From: Mesorhabditis belari
Taxonomy: Eukaryota; Nematoda; Chromadorea; Rhabditida; Rhabditidae
Length of the DNA stretch: 64,000 bases
Assembly (NCBI GenBank): GCA_958450365.1
Contig: CAUEEP010000936.1
Coordinates: 1,920,001-1,984,000 of the forward strand
Direction: 5' to 3'
The translations under genes and the position numbers were made by a program. A model generated the notes under the pieces. The model did no database searches, was not told the origin of the DNA, and saw only the letters and a list, made by a program, of their open reading frames with translations. Positions 21,847 to 32,795 of this stretch are shown here, piece after piece. Within the stretch, counting starts at the first letter, position 1. Every line of letters begins with the position of its first letter.

Positions 21847-21989
21847 TAATTAATTCGAGGAGAATAAAGGACAAAACCTTGAGATCAAAATCTCTCATTT
21901 GAGATCTCTCAGTTTATCTCCGTTTTTAATTACCAAAATCGTTTAATAAACTCCAGAATTTCTATCAAAAATAAAGCTAAATTTAGGGC
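21847..21989. other. Short spacer
   Basis: Nothing recognised. Confidence 0.4.
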
Positions 21990-22320
21990 ATTTCATCCCA
22001 AAGGATTTGAGCATAATGACGCTGAAAACGAGAGGAAGAAGCCGGCCAAATTGAAGGAAAGGAAAGCACCTTATGCCAAACGCGTATGCCAGGTGAGGAG
22101 CGATTGTGCGCGTGCACAAAGAACACCTCGTTAATCATTTACATTGGGAATTCTCCGCATTGTAGATGGTCTAAAAAGAAGAAATTCAGCTTGAAATTTG
22201 TACCCGGGGGTTTTCGAGGACGGTGAATCGATTGGAGCTATTCATTTTATTGGAGTCTACCAATTAGAACTCGTGTTTAATTGGTCTAAACTTTTAGATG
22301 AATTTTAGATGACCCGGGGT
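21990..22320. repeat. Dispersed repeat family (GTGCGCGTGCAC), copy at 22 kb
   Basis: Matches 54575-54945 in order: AAAGGATTTGAGCATAATGA, GAGGAGCGATTGTGCGCG, CAAAGAACACCTCG, TTGTAGATGG, then TTTAATTGGTCTAAAC. Partial inverted copies lie at 27860-27925, 31920-32230 and 52520-52570. The core CTTTGTGCGCGTGCACAAAG-like segment is a short palindrome. Too decayed to show coding potential. Confidence 0.65.
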
Positions 22321-23865
22321 TTTCAGGATCAGGGAATTGATTGGACAAGCTCGTTTTTTGAAAGCCTCAATATGAGCCATCGTTTGTAGCATGATTACCG
22401 TAAAACTGGCACTATTTTGGCCTTCTAATATTCTAAGATTTGGTGCCATAGTGAATGAGGAAATGGTTGAAGAAATGGTTGAAGAAAGGCGCCAGTGTGT
22501 CGCCTTCTTTTTCCCTTGACAGGTGAGTCGGATATTGAAAGAGAAATGAAGAGAAGAGACTCAAAAAAAGCGAAATTAGACTGAATATCCATAATCGGAA
22601 ACCATTTGGGAAAAGAATTAGAGCAATTTTCCGTCAATCTATCGAAGATTCGTCACCTTGATGTTGAATTCTGGTGGGAAATGGTCAAATTGAGGCATTA
22701 AATTGATCAATTCAGGAAATTCATGAGGAAATTTTAAAGAAAAACTTTACTCAACTTGTCATAAAAAGAGAAAATCATTAAAAAATCAAGTTCATTAAAG
22801 CTTAAAGCTGTATCTGAATAAACCAAGCCTGCGGGTTGTTCTTAGAACCAATTGGCTTTTTTGTCTTGGTGTTAGCTTGGTTTGGCTAACCATGGGTTTT
22901 GGCTTTTTGAAGCTTTGGCTATGAGTAGAGTCAGATCAGACCAGATCAGGCCTTGACTGGACTAGGGGCAGGTCTGGTTCTAGTTCTGGACAGGTCTAGT
23001 ACCTTCGATAGACTCAGAGGCCAGGTCAGACTCGTTCCTAGCCTTGCTTAGCTCAAAAATCAAAATCATTAACATCTGAGTCCGGGCCCTGGGGCTGTGA
23101 GCAGGCCAAGCAGAGTCCGAACTGGGTCAGGGACAGGGACAGGTTTAGTTTTACAGACTATGAGGACATTGACCAAGCCTGCAAAGCCAGATCAGAACCA
23201 GATTTTGATCTGTTCCTAGCTTTGATCTGTTCCTAACTTGTTCAAAAAGTACTTGAAATGAATGCGGAAAGAATAAAACAAATTTTCCTCTTTAATTTTC
23301 TAATTTTCTTGTAACAATTTCTTTAAGTAAATTTGTAAAAGTATTGATTTCTCATGACAAAACTTGGGTTTTTGATTGGATAAAATTGTATAATACTTTT
23401 GAAACTTCAACAATCCATTTGTGGGAAGAATCGCTACGTTCTAGTCCATGTAACTTTTCAATTTCCCTCTAAACTTTCAAAAAATTACAGTAATCTTGTG
23501 TCTTTTCCGATCCACCTCAATGGGTCGTTATTGGAAGCTTCCTTTTAAGCTCTTTTCCTAATAATAGACATTCATAAATAAGAAAGGGATTCCCTTTTCC
23601 AATTCTATTTCATGTCATGTATTGAGCTATGCAAGGCTTATAGCATTAGGGTTCTATAATCGAGAAAAGAAGAAGAAAGGGAAAGATTGGGAAAAGGGAA
23701 ATGTCACATTGCTTTGTGGAAAGGGATTTTCTTTGGTGAATTGTTTGGGTGAATTGGGGGGATTCAAAATAAATGATAGAAAATGTTTGGCAATGGATCC
23801 CAACTCTGGAATTCATTTTTCTATTTACTCAAACGTTAACCAAAAGTTTTTAAATGGAAAACTCT
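22321..23865. other. Spacer
   Basis: No gene supported. Degenerate CCAGGTCAGA/GACCAG low-complexity sequence lies at 22850-23250. The 200-codon plus frame 23622-24224 has no recognisable domain in its first 80 codons and then runs through the 7-bp repeat. Confidence 0.45.
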
Positions 23866-24033
23866 GTATTCTGCTTACTGCTTACTGCTTACTGCTTACT
23901 GCTTACTGCTTACTGCCTACTGCTTACTGCTTACTGCCAACTGCTAACTGCTTACTACTTACTGCTTACTGCTTACTGCTTATTGCTTACTGCTTACTGC
24001 TTACTGCTTACTGCTTACTGCTTACTGCTTACT
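23866..24033. repeat. 7-bp microsatellite, ~24 copies
   Basis: CTTACTG repeated with rare CCTACTG, CAACTG and CTACTTA variants. Translates as repeated LLTAYC in every frame because seven is coprime to three and no stop arises. Confidence 0.95.
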
Positions 24034-24227
24034 ACTTCCTTTCTGTTCTTCTTGAGAAAGAAGCAAATCAAGGGGAATTGGTTTTGGATCGATTAGCCTC
24101 AAAATGTTATAACAGAATGACAAGATTATTAGTTTTTAGATTTAGTTATCCAATCTCTGAACGACGTTTTCGTAAAAAAAGCCTTTTGTTGAGAGATGTT
24201 GAAATGTTAAATGCAAAGTTTTAGATA
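24034..24227. other. Short spacer
   Basis: Tail of the repeat-driven open frame; nothing else. Confidence 0.4.
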
Positions 24228-24586
24228 TACCGTATTTACTCTATTAGTGGGGTCCCCCACTATTTTTTCAATCCCCTTCCAGACGACCCCACTATTAGAC
24301 AGGACCCCACTATTAGAGAAATTTAAAAGAACATAAAACCAAAGTTTTAAGTTGAAAAGATATCAATTTTTCTCCGAAATTCTTGAAAAAACAAGTTTGG
24401 CTTCATATTTTATTTAGCTTTAACCGTAACAAAACATTAACAAACAGTAAAAGAACTAATCCAAGAGATCAACAATTGATGTATCACTTTCGTTACCAAT
24501 ATTAGAGAGGACCCCACTATTTTTTCAACCCCCCTCCAGACGACCCCACTATTAGAGAGGACCCCACTAATAGAGTAAATACGGTA
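24228..24586. mobile_element. Inverted-repeat MITE, 359 bp
   Basis: Ends TACCGTATTTACTCTATTAG and CTAATAGAGTAAATACGGTA are exact inverted repeats. Inside each end, GACCCCACTATTAGA and CCAGACGACCCCACTATTAG occur as direct repeats, so the ends are compound. The same TACCGTATTT start occurs in the 55945-56163 element, making a family. No coding capacity. Confidence 0.8.
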
Positions 24587-24624
24587 AAAGGCTCAAAGGT
24601 AGTTTGATGTTGCCTTCGTACACG

Positions 24625-24672
24625 TGAAGGTTGTACACGTACACGTACACGTACACTGTACACGTACACGTG
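24625..24672. repeat. GTACAC hexamer repeat
   Basis: About seven ACGTAC/GTACAC units with two interruptions. Confidence 0.8.
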
Positions 24673-24919
24673 TTTACTTCTTGAGTCATTCTATTCACTC
24701 TACAGTATTCACAAATGACGTTGATTTACGAAAAATCGAATAATTTGTACCTAATCAAAGATTTCTCTTGAAAATCTTCAAATCTTTTGAAATGTTTGAT
24801 TCGATTAAAAATGAAAGAGGGGAATTGAATGAAAGATCGGGAAAGGGTTCATGGAGATCACAACAATAAGTCTATGAATGTTTGACAATGAAGTTCTTAG
24901 CAATGTCTTAGTCTTAGTC
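24673..24919. other. Short spacer
   Basis: AT-rich. GTCTTA triplicate at 24905-24925. Confidence 0.4.
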
Positions 24920-24994
24920 TTAGGAATTGAATTGAATTGAAGCCTGGATCTTCTGCTTACTGAGCAGATGCTCTACCACTGAGTTATCAGCGGC
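24920..24994 (-). pseudogene. tRNA-Thr(AGT)-like, degraded T arm
   Basis: Minus strand reads GATAACTCAGTGGTAGAGCA (A box/D arm), then a perfect 5-bp anticodon stem TCTGC/GCAGA around the loop TCAGTAA, giving anticodon AGT (threonine). After AGATCCAGG the expected T arm is replaced by CTTCAATTCAATTC repeats, and the acceptor stem does not pair. 5' two-thirds of a tRNA gene, most likely a pseudogene. Confidence 0.6.
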
Positions 24995-25193
24995 TTTTTG
25001 CCCAAAAAGAAATAGGAAAGACAAAGAAGAAAGAGAGGGAAATACGGGTCTACAGAATCGCAAGTTATCGTAAGATAATTTATCCAACGATCCAACTAAT
25101 GTTTGACATTATTTGACATTTGATTATTTTACAGTTTAAATGTATTACTATTTCCTAAACAACGCTTGTTTATGATTAAAAGCTTTTAAATTG
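24995..25193. other. Short spacer
   Basis: Nothing recognised. Confidence 0.4.
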
Positions 25194-25645
25194 GGTTACT
25201 ATGTCTTTAAATTGGATTATCATGTCCTTAAATTGGATTATCATGTCTTAAATTAGATTATCATGTCTTTAAATTGGATTATCATGTCTTAAATTAGATT
25301 ATCATGTCTTAAATTGGGTTAACATGTCTTTAAATTGGATTATCATGTCTTAAATTGGATTGCCATGTCTCCAAATTGGGTTACCATGTCCTTAAATTGG
25401 ATTATCATGTCTTAAATTAGATTACCATGTCTTTAAATTGGATTGCTATGTCTTTAAACTGGGTTAACATGTCTCTAAATTGGGTTAACATGTCTTTAAA
25501 CTGGATTATCATGTCTTAAATTGGGTTGCCATGTCTTTAAACTGGATTATCATGTCTCCAAATTGGATTATCACATCTACAAATTGGATTACCCGTCTCC
25601 AAATTACATTACCATATCTTTAAATTGAATTATCATTAAATTGGA
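25194..25645. repeat. ~21-bp minisatellite, ~21 copies
   Basis: Unit TCATGTCTTTAAATTGGATT with one-base length variants (CTTAAA, CTCCAAA) and GGGTTAAC or GGATTGCC alternatives. Older than the tight arrays, judging by its divergence. Confidence 0.9.
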
Positions 25646-26394
25646 TTACCATGTTCGCGCCAAATACCAAATGAACCACCAAAATCGAGCTGATATTTGC
25701 GATTTTGATTGAGAATGGGTTTTTATAGTGAAATTTTATGAAAATGAAAGGTTAGAATTGGTGAAAAAGAAGAAAAAAATGACGGAATCAGGCGGAATTT
25801 TGACAATTGGATAAAGAAATAAAAAGAAAAATCATATTTAGTTTGTTGTTCTGAAATTCTGGTCTACTGGTAATGCTGATAGCTCTAATCGATCTAGCTG
25901 TAACCGATCAAGAAACGTGAAATTGAGTTAGAGCTGAGAATTTCCTATGTCTAGTGTGAGCATTATTGTTCTGGTAATAATCTTATTGATCTAGAGATTT
26001 AAAAGCAATAAAGCTCTGAAGACTCTTGAAAAACTCATCAACGAAATCCCCGGGAAATCTCTTCAAAAACATTGAAAATTCATGATTTTTCCATTTCATT
26101 TCCATTTCACACACATTTTGATAATAATGAGGGGTAATTTGAGGAGAAAAGCTCACACGCGATAGCGCCATTCTTTTCTTTTGCCCCAAATTCATCAGTC
26201 TTTCATATAATGGATAGAGAAATGTCCCTCTTTAGACTAGGGACTAAGGGGGATTTATATGGAGCAATCGAAGCATAAGGTCCATGTCACTTTCACTCAT
26301 TCAACTCACAAATTGCTTAGGCTTGTGAACTTGGTTTACATCCTTTACTAATTTTTATTTAAATACCAATCGATAACAACTATCAATTGAAAAG
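25646..26394. other. Spacer with a decayed third copy of the 28/32-kb duplication
   Basis: From about 25670 to 25845 the sequence follows the order of 28205-28390 (AAAATCGAGC, TTTTATGGAAATGAAAGG-like, GGCGGAATTT) at lower identity. The minus frame 25983-26195 is unrecognised. Confidence 0.45.
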
Positions 26395-26785
26395 TCGAGA
26401 TTGTAAAGTTCGATCAGGATAGTCTATACTGATCTAAAGTTTGATCTGTATTGATCAGTTCGTCTGATCTAAAGTTCGATCAGTCTATACTGATTCAAAG
26501 CTCGATCTGTACTGATCTATAGTTTGATCTGTATTGATCTAAAGTTTGATCTGTACTGATCTAGAGTTCGATCAGTCTAAACTGATCCAAAGTTCGATCT
26601 CTACTGATCTAAAGATCGATTAGTCTATACAGATCTAAAGCTCGATCTGTACTGATCAGTTCGTCTGATCCAAAGTTTGATCAGTCTATATTGATCTAAA
26701 GTTCGATCAGTCTATGCTGATCTAAAGTTCGACCAGTCTGTACCGCTCTAAAGTTCGATTTGTACTGATCCAGTTCTTATTAAGC
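26395..26785. repeat. GATCTAAAGTTCGATC tandem repeat
   Basis: About 14 units of 24-31 bp, made of GATCTAAAGTTCGATCAGTC plus TATACT, with TTTGATCTGTACT alternatives. Rich in GATC palindromes. Confidence 0.85.
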
Positions 26786-27839
26786 TATAGTATTTAGCAT
26801 CCTATTATTTAAATTCTCTAAGCAAGTGATGCTAATCTCTAAACAAGTGAGCAACTTTTTCTATACAACAATTGTAGATTTACTTGCTTGACACTTTATA
26901 ATTTGTTTTTTAAAAATAACAATTGTAAAACAAGAACAAGTAAAGAACAAACAGCAACAGCTAATCAATTGTAAATCTAGATTGAAAACATTGATACAGT
27001 TTGGTTAATTGATACAGTTAATTATTAAGTTGGAAATCAGTTATTAACCCAACTACTACAATTGTTATTTTTCAGCAGTAGTTAGGTTACGGCTGAAGGT
27101 AAAGCTGATTGTGAATACTTTAAGTCTCTAATTCATGCAAAATATAGAACTTTGCTTTTAACTGACATCCTGTAATCAGTCATGTCTAGAACTACAATAA
27201 TTTCAAAGTTTAAGCTGTTCTAATAGCTGTACTTGTACTGAAATAGTAAAAACTGGAAAGTAAGATAAAACAATCGACTGTAAAAATGCAATTTGCATTA
27301 ACGCGAACAATTTTCACAAGCATTTTTCGATTGTCAAATTTCGTGAAGAAATTTTATGCAAATTTGTGCGCGGTCGCTTACAAGGGACATTTATCTTTTT
27401 GGAGAGGATGACCGAATGAAAAGAAAAGGTAAAGAGAAGAGAAAAGAGACTGTAATGCCTATTTGGGAGAATGAAATGAGAGGAATAGACCACCCACAGC
27501 CGAGTTTCTTAAAGGATAAAGGAAAACGAATGGAAAAGCGGATATTCATTCCATTGGGCGACAAAAAGGAAAAAATGAGTCAAATTTCGCGCCCGATCCT
27601 TCATTGGGGGAATTTGAGTGAGTAAGAGAAGAAATTTGGGGGACTTTGTATAATCCATTGACGAGTATCGATAGTCGGCTTAGGCTATCGATAGGCTTAG
27701 GCTTAGGATTCACGTTCAAAAGGATTGTTGACAGAAAGATAGTTAAAGAACTGTGCATTTTTGACCGAATTCAATAAAACGAATGCCCCAATCAATTCGC
27801 CGATCGCAAAAATCCACGAATATAGATTTATAGCTAAAT
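26786..27839. other. Spacer with insertion-like repeat and TTAGGC run
   Basis: About 26905-27005 resembles the 86-bp segment inserted at 28456-28541 (ATAACAATTGTAA, CAATTGTAAATCTAGATT, AACATTGATACA). At 27677-27710 TTAGGC/TAGGCT units form a short telomere-like run on the plus strand. An 89-codon plus frame (27356-27625) is unrecognised. Confidence 0.5.
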
Positions 27840-28560
27840 TTCTTGGTTTTAGGCCAAGGCAGAGAAATGACTGGCAAAGTGTTCTTTGTGCTGTTGCGTA
27901 ATCGCTCAACTTCTGGCACATGCCCCTGATAGATAGGGGTTTCTTAAGGAAGAAGAGAGGTTACCGGTTGTAGTCGGCTACGGCGTTCTAGTTATCACTA
28001 TACCCAAATTTGGCTGTACTTTTGATACTTCTAGATCCTGTTGAACGATTGTGTTACTTAAATAGTAGCTAAGCTGACAATAAGAGAAATGGCAATAAGA
28101 ACAATGCGATCCAAATTGAGCGTCTTGTTTATGAGCGTACTTGTTGACTATCAAAAAGCGTTTTCATTGGATTACCGTACCCCATTCCCGTCATTTACCA
28201 ATCGTCATTTACCGATCGTCAAAATCGAGCCGAATTTTGACATTTTATTTGACTAAGTTTGGATAGTCAAATTTTATGGAAATGAAAGGTTGCGATTGAT
28301 GAAAAAAAAGGGGAAAATGAAGGAATTAGGCGGGAATCTCGATGATTGGGCAAAGAAATGAAAAGAAATGAAAAGAAAATGACATTTATAAGTTCTGTGC
28401 TGAAAAAAAGAACGGGAAATCGGCGGGAATAAAGCCACAAAAAATGGTCATCCGACACTAAATAACAATTGTAAGTAAAGAATAAACAACAGTAGCTTGT
28501 CAATTGTAAGTCTAGATTCAAAAACATTGATACACACCGTAGACGGTAAAGTGAAACGAT
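27840..28560 (+). repeat. Segmental duplication, copy 1
   Basis: Co-linear with 32160-32795, 4.3 kb downstream in the same orientation, best conserved from GCGATCCAAATTGAGCGTC (28108) to the GGTCATCCG motif (28446). Both copies start in the GTGCGC repeat family. Copy 1 carries an extra 86 bp near its end. Confidence 0.75.
28456..28541. mobile_element. 86-bp insertion within duplication copy 1
   Basis: Copy 2 reads GTCATCCGAGACGGTAAAG (32751-32769) without a break. Copy 1 has GTCATCCGA, then 86 bp, then GACGGTAAAG. The insert has AACAATTGTAAG near one end and CAATTGTAAGTCTAGATT inside, and resembles 26905-27005. No clear target duplication. Confidence 0.55.
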
Positions 28561-28582
28561 TTTGGTCTCTTTCTGGTGATTG

Positions 28583-28807
28583 GAAGATGATTAGAAAGAG
28601 AAAGAGAAGGAGAAAAAGAAAGAGGAAGAGGAAGAGAAAGAGGAAGAGAAAGAGAAAGAGAAAGAGAAAGAGAGAAAGAGAAAGAGAAGGAGAAAAAGAA
28701 AGAGGAAGAGAGAAGAGAGAAAGAGAAGAGAAAGAGAAAGAGAAGGAGAAAAGAAAGAGGAAGAGGAAGAGAAAGAGAAAGAGAAAGAGAAAGAGAAAGA
28801 GAAAGAG
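28583..28807. repeat. Purine (AGAGAA/AGAAAG) tract
   Basis: 225 bp of nearly pure A/G in AGAAAG and AGGAAG hexamers. The 114-codon KRKRKR frame at 28497-28841 is an artefact of it. Confidence 0.95.
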
Positions 28808-29230
28808 TAGTACTTCTAGATGTAATAATAAGTTAACTTAGTTAAAAAGTAAAATCGATTAAGGAATAGTGTTCTTTAAGGTCAAAGGATCAGAAATAGT
28901 AGAAAAATAACAGGAATAGTCATTCCACAGCCTCCAAGCACTGGAATAGCCATTCCACAGCCTCCTAAAGAGTACACAATTTGCATGCGATTATCCGTTT
29001 AGGCGTTTCTAGGTTCAATCTTTTCTTTTCTTTTCCTTTCCCCCAATTCACTTTTTCTGTTTTTTAATCGATGTGAATACGATTTTCGCGTCTAAATCCC
29101 TTCTTTTCCTTCTTTCACTCAATTTCCGTAAAGCAATTTTCGAATTTAGAGTGAATCGGATTATGATTTGAATATTTGTGGCTAAGAAATAAAGATTTAA
29201 GATTATAAAGGATGATATTGATGATATTTT
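28808..29230. other. Spacer
   Basis: A 36-bp direct duplication of GGAATAGYCATTCCACAGCC type lies at 28914-28965. No gene. Confidence 0.5.
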
Positions 29231-29480
29231 ACTGTACAGTAAAGCTGTTTATTTGTCGATGTGATTGTAAATAGGTATAAAGCGGAAAAACGAGATTTGT
29301 TCACTTCAATGGCTATTTTTTTCAGAGTTTTTAGATCAAAAAGACAAAAAAACTTGAGAAATTCGTCTTTTGCCACAAGAAATCCTGATCCTGAAAAAGT
29401 AGCCGTTAAAGTGATCAAATCTCGTTTTTCCATAGCACACCTATTGGCAATTAGGGCGATAAATGAACGACTGGTACAGT
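29231..29480. mobile_element. Decayed inverted-repeat element, ~250 bp
   Basis: Arms (about 29231-29300 and 29405-29480) pair imperfectly: GAAAAACGAGATTTG versus CAAATCTCGTTTTTC is exact, and outer parts (CTGTACAGTAAAGC versus GGTACAG) are degraded. The open frames on both strands are by-products of the palindrome. Confidence 0.55.
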
Positions 29481-29625
29481 CAATAGCTTACAGTAAATTA
29501 AGAACGTAAAAGTATTCAAGCTTTTAGACAAAACACTTTAGAGAAATGAATTTAGATTTATTTAGAGATAAATTCCTGAATTTCCATTTAAAAGTCATCA
29601 TTTTCGGGTAACAGATTCAAGCATT

Positions 29626-29893
29626 TTGGCTAGCTGTCTTGGCTAGCTGTCTTGGCTAGCTGTCTTGGCTAGCTGTCTTGGCTAGCTGTCCTTGCTAGCT
29701 GTCTTGGCTAGCTGTCTTGGCTAGCTGTCCTTGCTAGCTGTCTTGGCTAGCTGTCTTGGCTAGCTGTCTTGGCTAGCTGTCTTGGCTAGCTGCCTTGGCT
29801 AGCTGTCCTTGCTAGCTGCCTTGGCTAGCTGTCTTGGCTAGCTGCCTTGGCTAGCTGTCCTTGGCTAGCTGCCTTGGCTAGCTGTCTTGGCTA
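29626..29893. repeat. 13-bp minisatellite, ~20 copies
   Basis: Unit TTGGCTAGCTGTC with CCTTGC and CTGCC variants. Includes the NheI-type palindrome GCTAGC. Confidence 0.95.
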
Positions 29894-30724
29894 ACATTTC
29901 AAGGATCAAGGGCTCGATTTCGTTAAAGAAATTCGACTTTATAATCATCTTGATTTACATTAATCCAATTTGATAAAAGCTTTTGAAATCATCTTTGTTG
30001 TTGTTTGTTATCTTGTACATGTGTACAGAGAACACGTAAAAAGGCTTTTTCTTTGGCTTTCTCTTTGGCTTTCTTCTTAAAAAGGCTTCAATTTTTTTTG
30101 GTTTGCGAATTTTCTCCACAATTTGATTAGTTTTTTTTAGATGGGATAGGCTTGAATCCAGGGATTAGGCTTAGGCTTTATTTCTAGAAAGAAATTCAAT
30201 AGTTTAAGTGAAAAGTGAGATTATAAAGCATATATTTTCCTAAAGTTTTTGAATTTCTATGAATTAAATAGCTAGAAAAGGGAAAAAATTCGGCTTGTGA
30301 AAGAATTGAGCGTATTTTGTGCTTAAGAATGTAAACTTATCCTTCTAGTGCACTGGATTCTTCATTTTCTTGTAGAATTGATGTTTAGCTTGATCAAAAG
30401 GATAAATTGAGGCTATGATGCGAAAGAAATTCTTTGTCAAAGATGACTGTAAAAGATGACTGCCAAAGATCAAAGATGTTTGAGCATAAATTACAAGTAC
30501 TGTACGTAAAGAGACAGATTACGGTAGTGAGATAATATTTTATAGAAGCTTTTATGGAAGATTTTATAGAATATTTTGTATTAAGCTGGGATTGTTAAAG
30601 AATTCATGATAAAATCAAGAGTTTACTCAAATCGTTACTGTCAAAGGTCATCCACTTGATCATCCACTTTCCCAGCGGGAAATCTCGGGAAATATTGAAA
30701 CAAATACTGACAAACTTTCTGTTT
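29894..30724. other. AT-rich spacer
   Basis: No gene. A GGATTAGGCTTAGGCTT telomere-like dimer lies at 30161-30177. Confidence 0.5.
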
Positions 30725-31117
30725 AGCAAGTGTACTTAGCAAGCAAGTGCACTTAGCAAGTAAGTGTACTTTTACAAGTGTACTTAACAAGCAAGTTTCC
30801 TTTACAAGTGTACTCAGCAAGCAAGTGTACTTTTACAAGTGTACTCACCAAGCAAGTGTACTTTTACAAGTGTACTTTTACAAGTGTACCTTTACAAGTG
30901 TACTTACCAAGCAAGTGTACCTTTACAAGTGTACCTTTACAAGTGTACTTACCAAGCAAGTGTACCTTTACAAGTGTACCTTTACAAGTGTACTTACCAA
31001 GCAAGTGTACCTTTTACAAGTGTACCTTTACAAGTGTACTTACCAAGCAAGTGTACTTTTACAAGTGTACTTAACAAGCAAGTTTCCTTTACAAGTCTAC
31101 TTAGCAAGCAAGTGTAC
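30725..31117. repeat. 12/27-bp composite minisatellite
   Basis: Alternation of CAAGTGTACTTTTA/CCTTTA with CTTACCAAGCAAGTGTAC. The middle part forms a regular higher-order unit of about 54 bp (30880-31040). Three plus-strand frames of about 100-125 codons are artefacts. Confidence 0.9.
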
Positions 31118-31919
31118 TTTTTAAGACTTAAAACTCTTTCTTTATGTAACTCAAATGATTTCCAGTGAAACAGCGATGTTTTAAACTCAAATTTAGACTG
31201 TAAACTGTGTTCAGCTGGTTTAAACCTTCAAAATACGTTTAACTAATTTAACTTTAACTAATTAACTAATAAAATCAATTTGATAGAGAGTTTATTTCGG
31301 AATTGACTATAAAATTTCTTTTATTCAATCTAAAAACTAATTTATCGTTATGCAAAATTCGATTAAAGTGAAATTTTTGAATCGAATCATTAACTATCTG
31401 ATTTGGAGTTGTTTTTTCTTTAAAATATCCCGGGATCAATGAAGAAATCAATGAAGAAATTAAAATTATCCATATTTCTCTAGTTAAAGCTTTTTTTATA
31501 TTATATATTTTCAAAAAAAAAATTGTTTTAATTATCAATTTAAACGGGTTAGAGATGAGATTTCCCAATGGATTTCGAAAAATCGACAAAAAAGAGGGGT
31601 ATTTTTCTGTAATTGGCTTAGTGAAAGGACCAAAAATGGTTGGGGGGGAAACGAGGGAATATATATACAATCACATAACAATCTTGTGCTTTCAGCAAAA
31701 GTTGTACGGGTGGTAAAAGTGGGGGGAAAATTTGGAGTGGATCAGGCCAACTTTACTCATTAGGGGCATCGATCTGTTCTAGCTGTACTATAGAAAAAGA
31801 GAATATGTACGTGTCTGTCTTGTAATTCCAATCCGCCGATCCCGAAAAATTTGAAATTACGGCACAAATTTCCAGCTGAATATCTTTTACCAAAGCAAAA
31901 GAGAAATCCTTTAAATAAC
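31118..31919. other. AT-rich spacer
   Basis: No gene recognised. The 131-codon minus frame 31275-31670 is isoleucine/asparagine/lysine-rich, as expected from AT-rich DNA, and has no motif I recognise. Confidence 0.45.
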
Positions 31920-32230
31920 TGGCGGGGTGTTCTTTGTGCGCGCGCATAATCGCTCTCCATCTGGCACAGGTCGCTGATAGGGGTTGACTTTTGGAACGTG
32001 AAAAACTTCGAAAAGCTGCCAAAAAGTCGCCAGTGTAAATTTTGGCCAGATGTTCTTTGTCCGCGCGCACAATCGCTCTCCATCTGGCACAGGCCGCTGA
32101 TAGGCGTTGACTTTTGGAAAGTGAAAAACTGCGAAAAGCAGCGAAGAAGTGTCCTGTGTAAATTTTGGCCAGGTGTTCTTTGTCCGCGCGCACAATCGCT
32201 CTTAATCTGGCACACGTCCCTGATAGATAG
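31920..32230. repeat. ~128-bp tandem repeat of the GTGCGC family, ~2.5 copies
   Basis: Direct units containing GTGTTCTTTGT(C/G)CGCGCGCA, ATCGCTCTCCATCTGGCAC and GACTTTTGGAA, then AGTGTAAATTTTGGCCAG. In the opposite orientation they match the cores at 22090 and 54510-54750. Overlapping minus-strand frames of 94-151 codons come from the tandem structure, and I do not call them genes. Confidence 0.7.
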
Positions 32231-32795
32231 TGGTTCCTTTTGGTAACGGGGAAGTGAAAGGAGGGGTGGCCGGCTGGGTTGTTATTGGGTCACTATGCCA
32301 AAATTTCTGGGATAAATTTGGATGTACTTTTGATCTAAATTCTACATCCTATATTGTCTTCTTTCTACATCCTACATTGTCTTCTTTAGCAGCTAAACTG
32401 ACAATAAGAGAACAATGCGATCCAAATTGAGCGTCTTGTTTATGAGCGTACTTGTTGACTATCAAAAAGCGTTTTCATTGGATTACCGTACCCCATTCCC
32501 GTCATTTACCAAATCGATCGTTAAAATCGAGCCGAATTTTGACATTTTATTTGACTAAGTTTGGATAGTGAGATTTTATGGAAATGAAAGGTTGCGATTG
32601 GTGAAAAAAAAGGGGGAAAATGAAGGAATTAGGCGGGATTCTCGACAATACGGCAAAGAAATGAAAAGAAATGAAAAGAAAAATGACATTTAGAAAGTTC
32701 TGTGCTGAAAAAAGAACGGGAAATCGGCGGGAACAAAGCCGCAAAAAATGGTCATCCGAGACGGTAAAGTGAAACAATTTGGTTCTCGTGAAATT
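32160..32795 (+). repeat. Segmental duplication, copy 2
   Basis: Partner of 27840-28560. Nearly identical over about 32414-32760, including the poly-A run, ATGAAAGGTTGCGATTG and GAACGGGAAATCGGCGGGAA. Preserves the uninterrupted GTCATCCGAGACGG junction. Confidence 0.75.

Noticed and set aside
23622..24224. 200-codon plus-strand open frame, among the longest in the window
   Set aside because: Its second half is the CTTACTG 7-bp repeat, and its first half has no recognisable domain, splice pattern or start context.
28497..28841. KRKRKR-rich 114-codon frame that could be called a basic nuclear protein
   Set aside because: Purine microsatellite translation only.
31753..32215. Three overlapping minus frames of 94-151 codons
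   Set aside because: They follow a ~128-bp tandem repeat of a dispersed non-coding family and are open in three frames at once.
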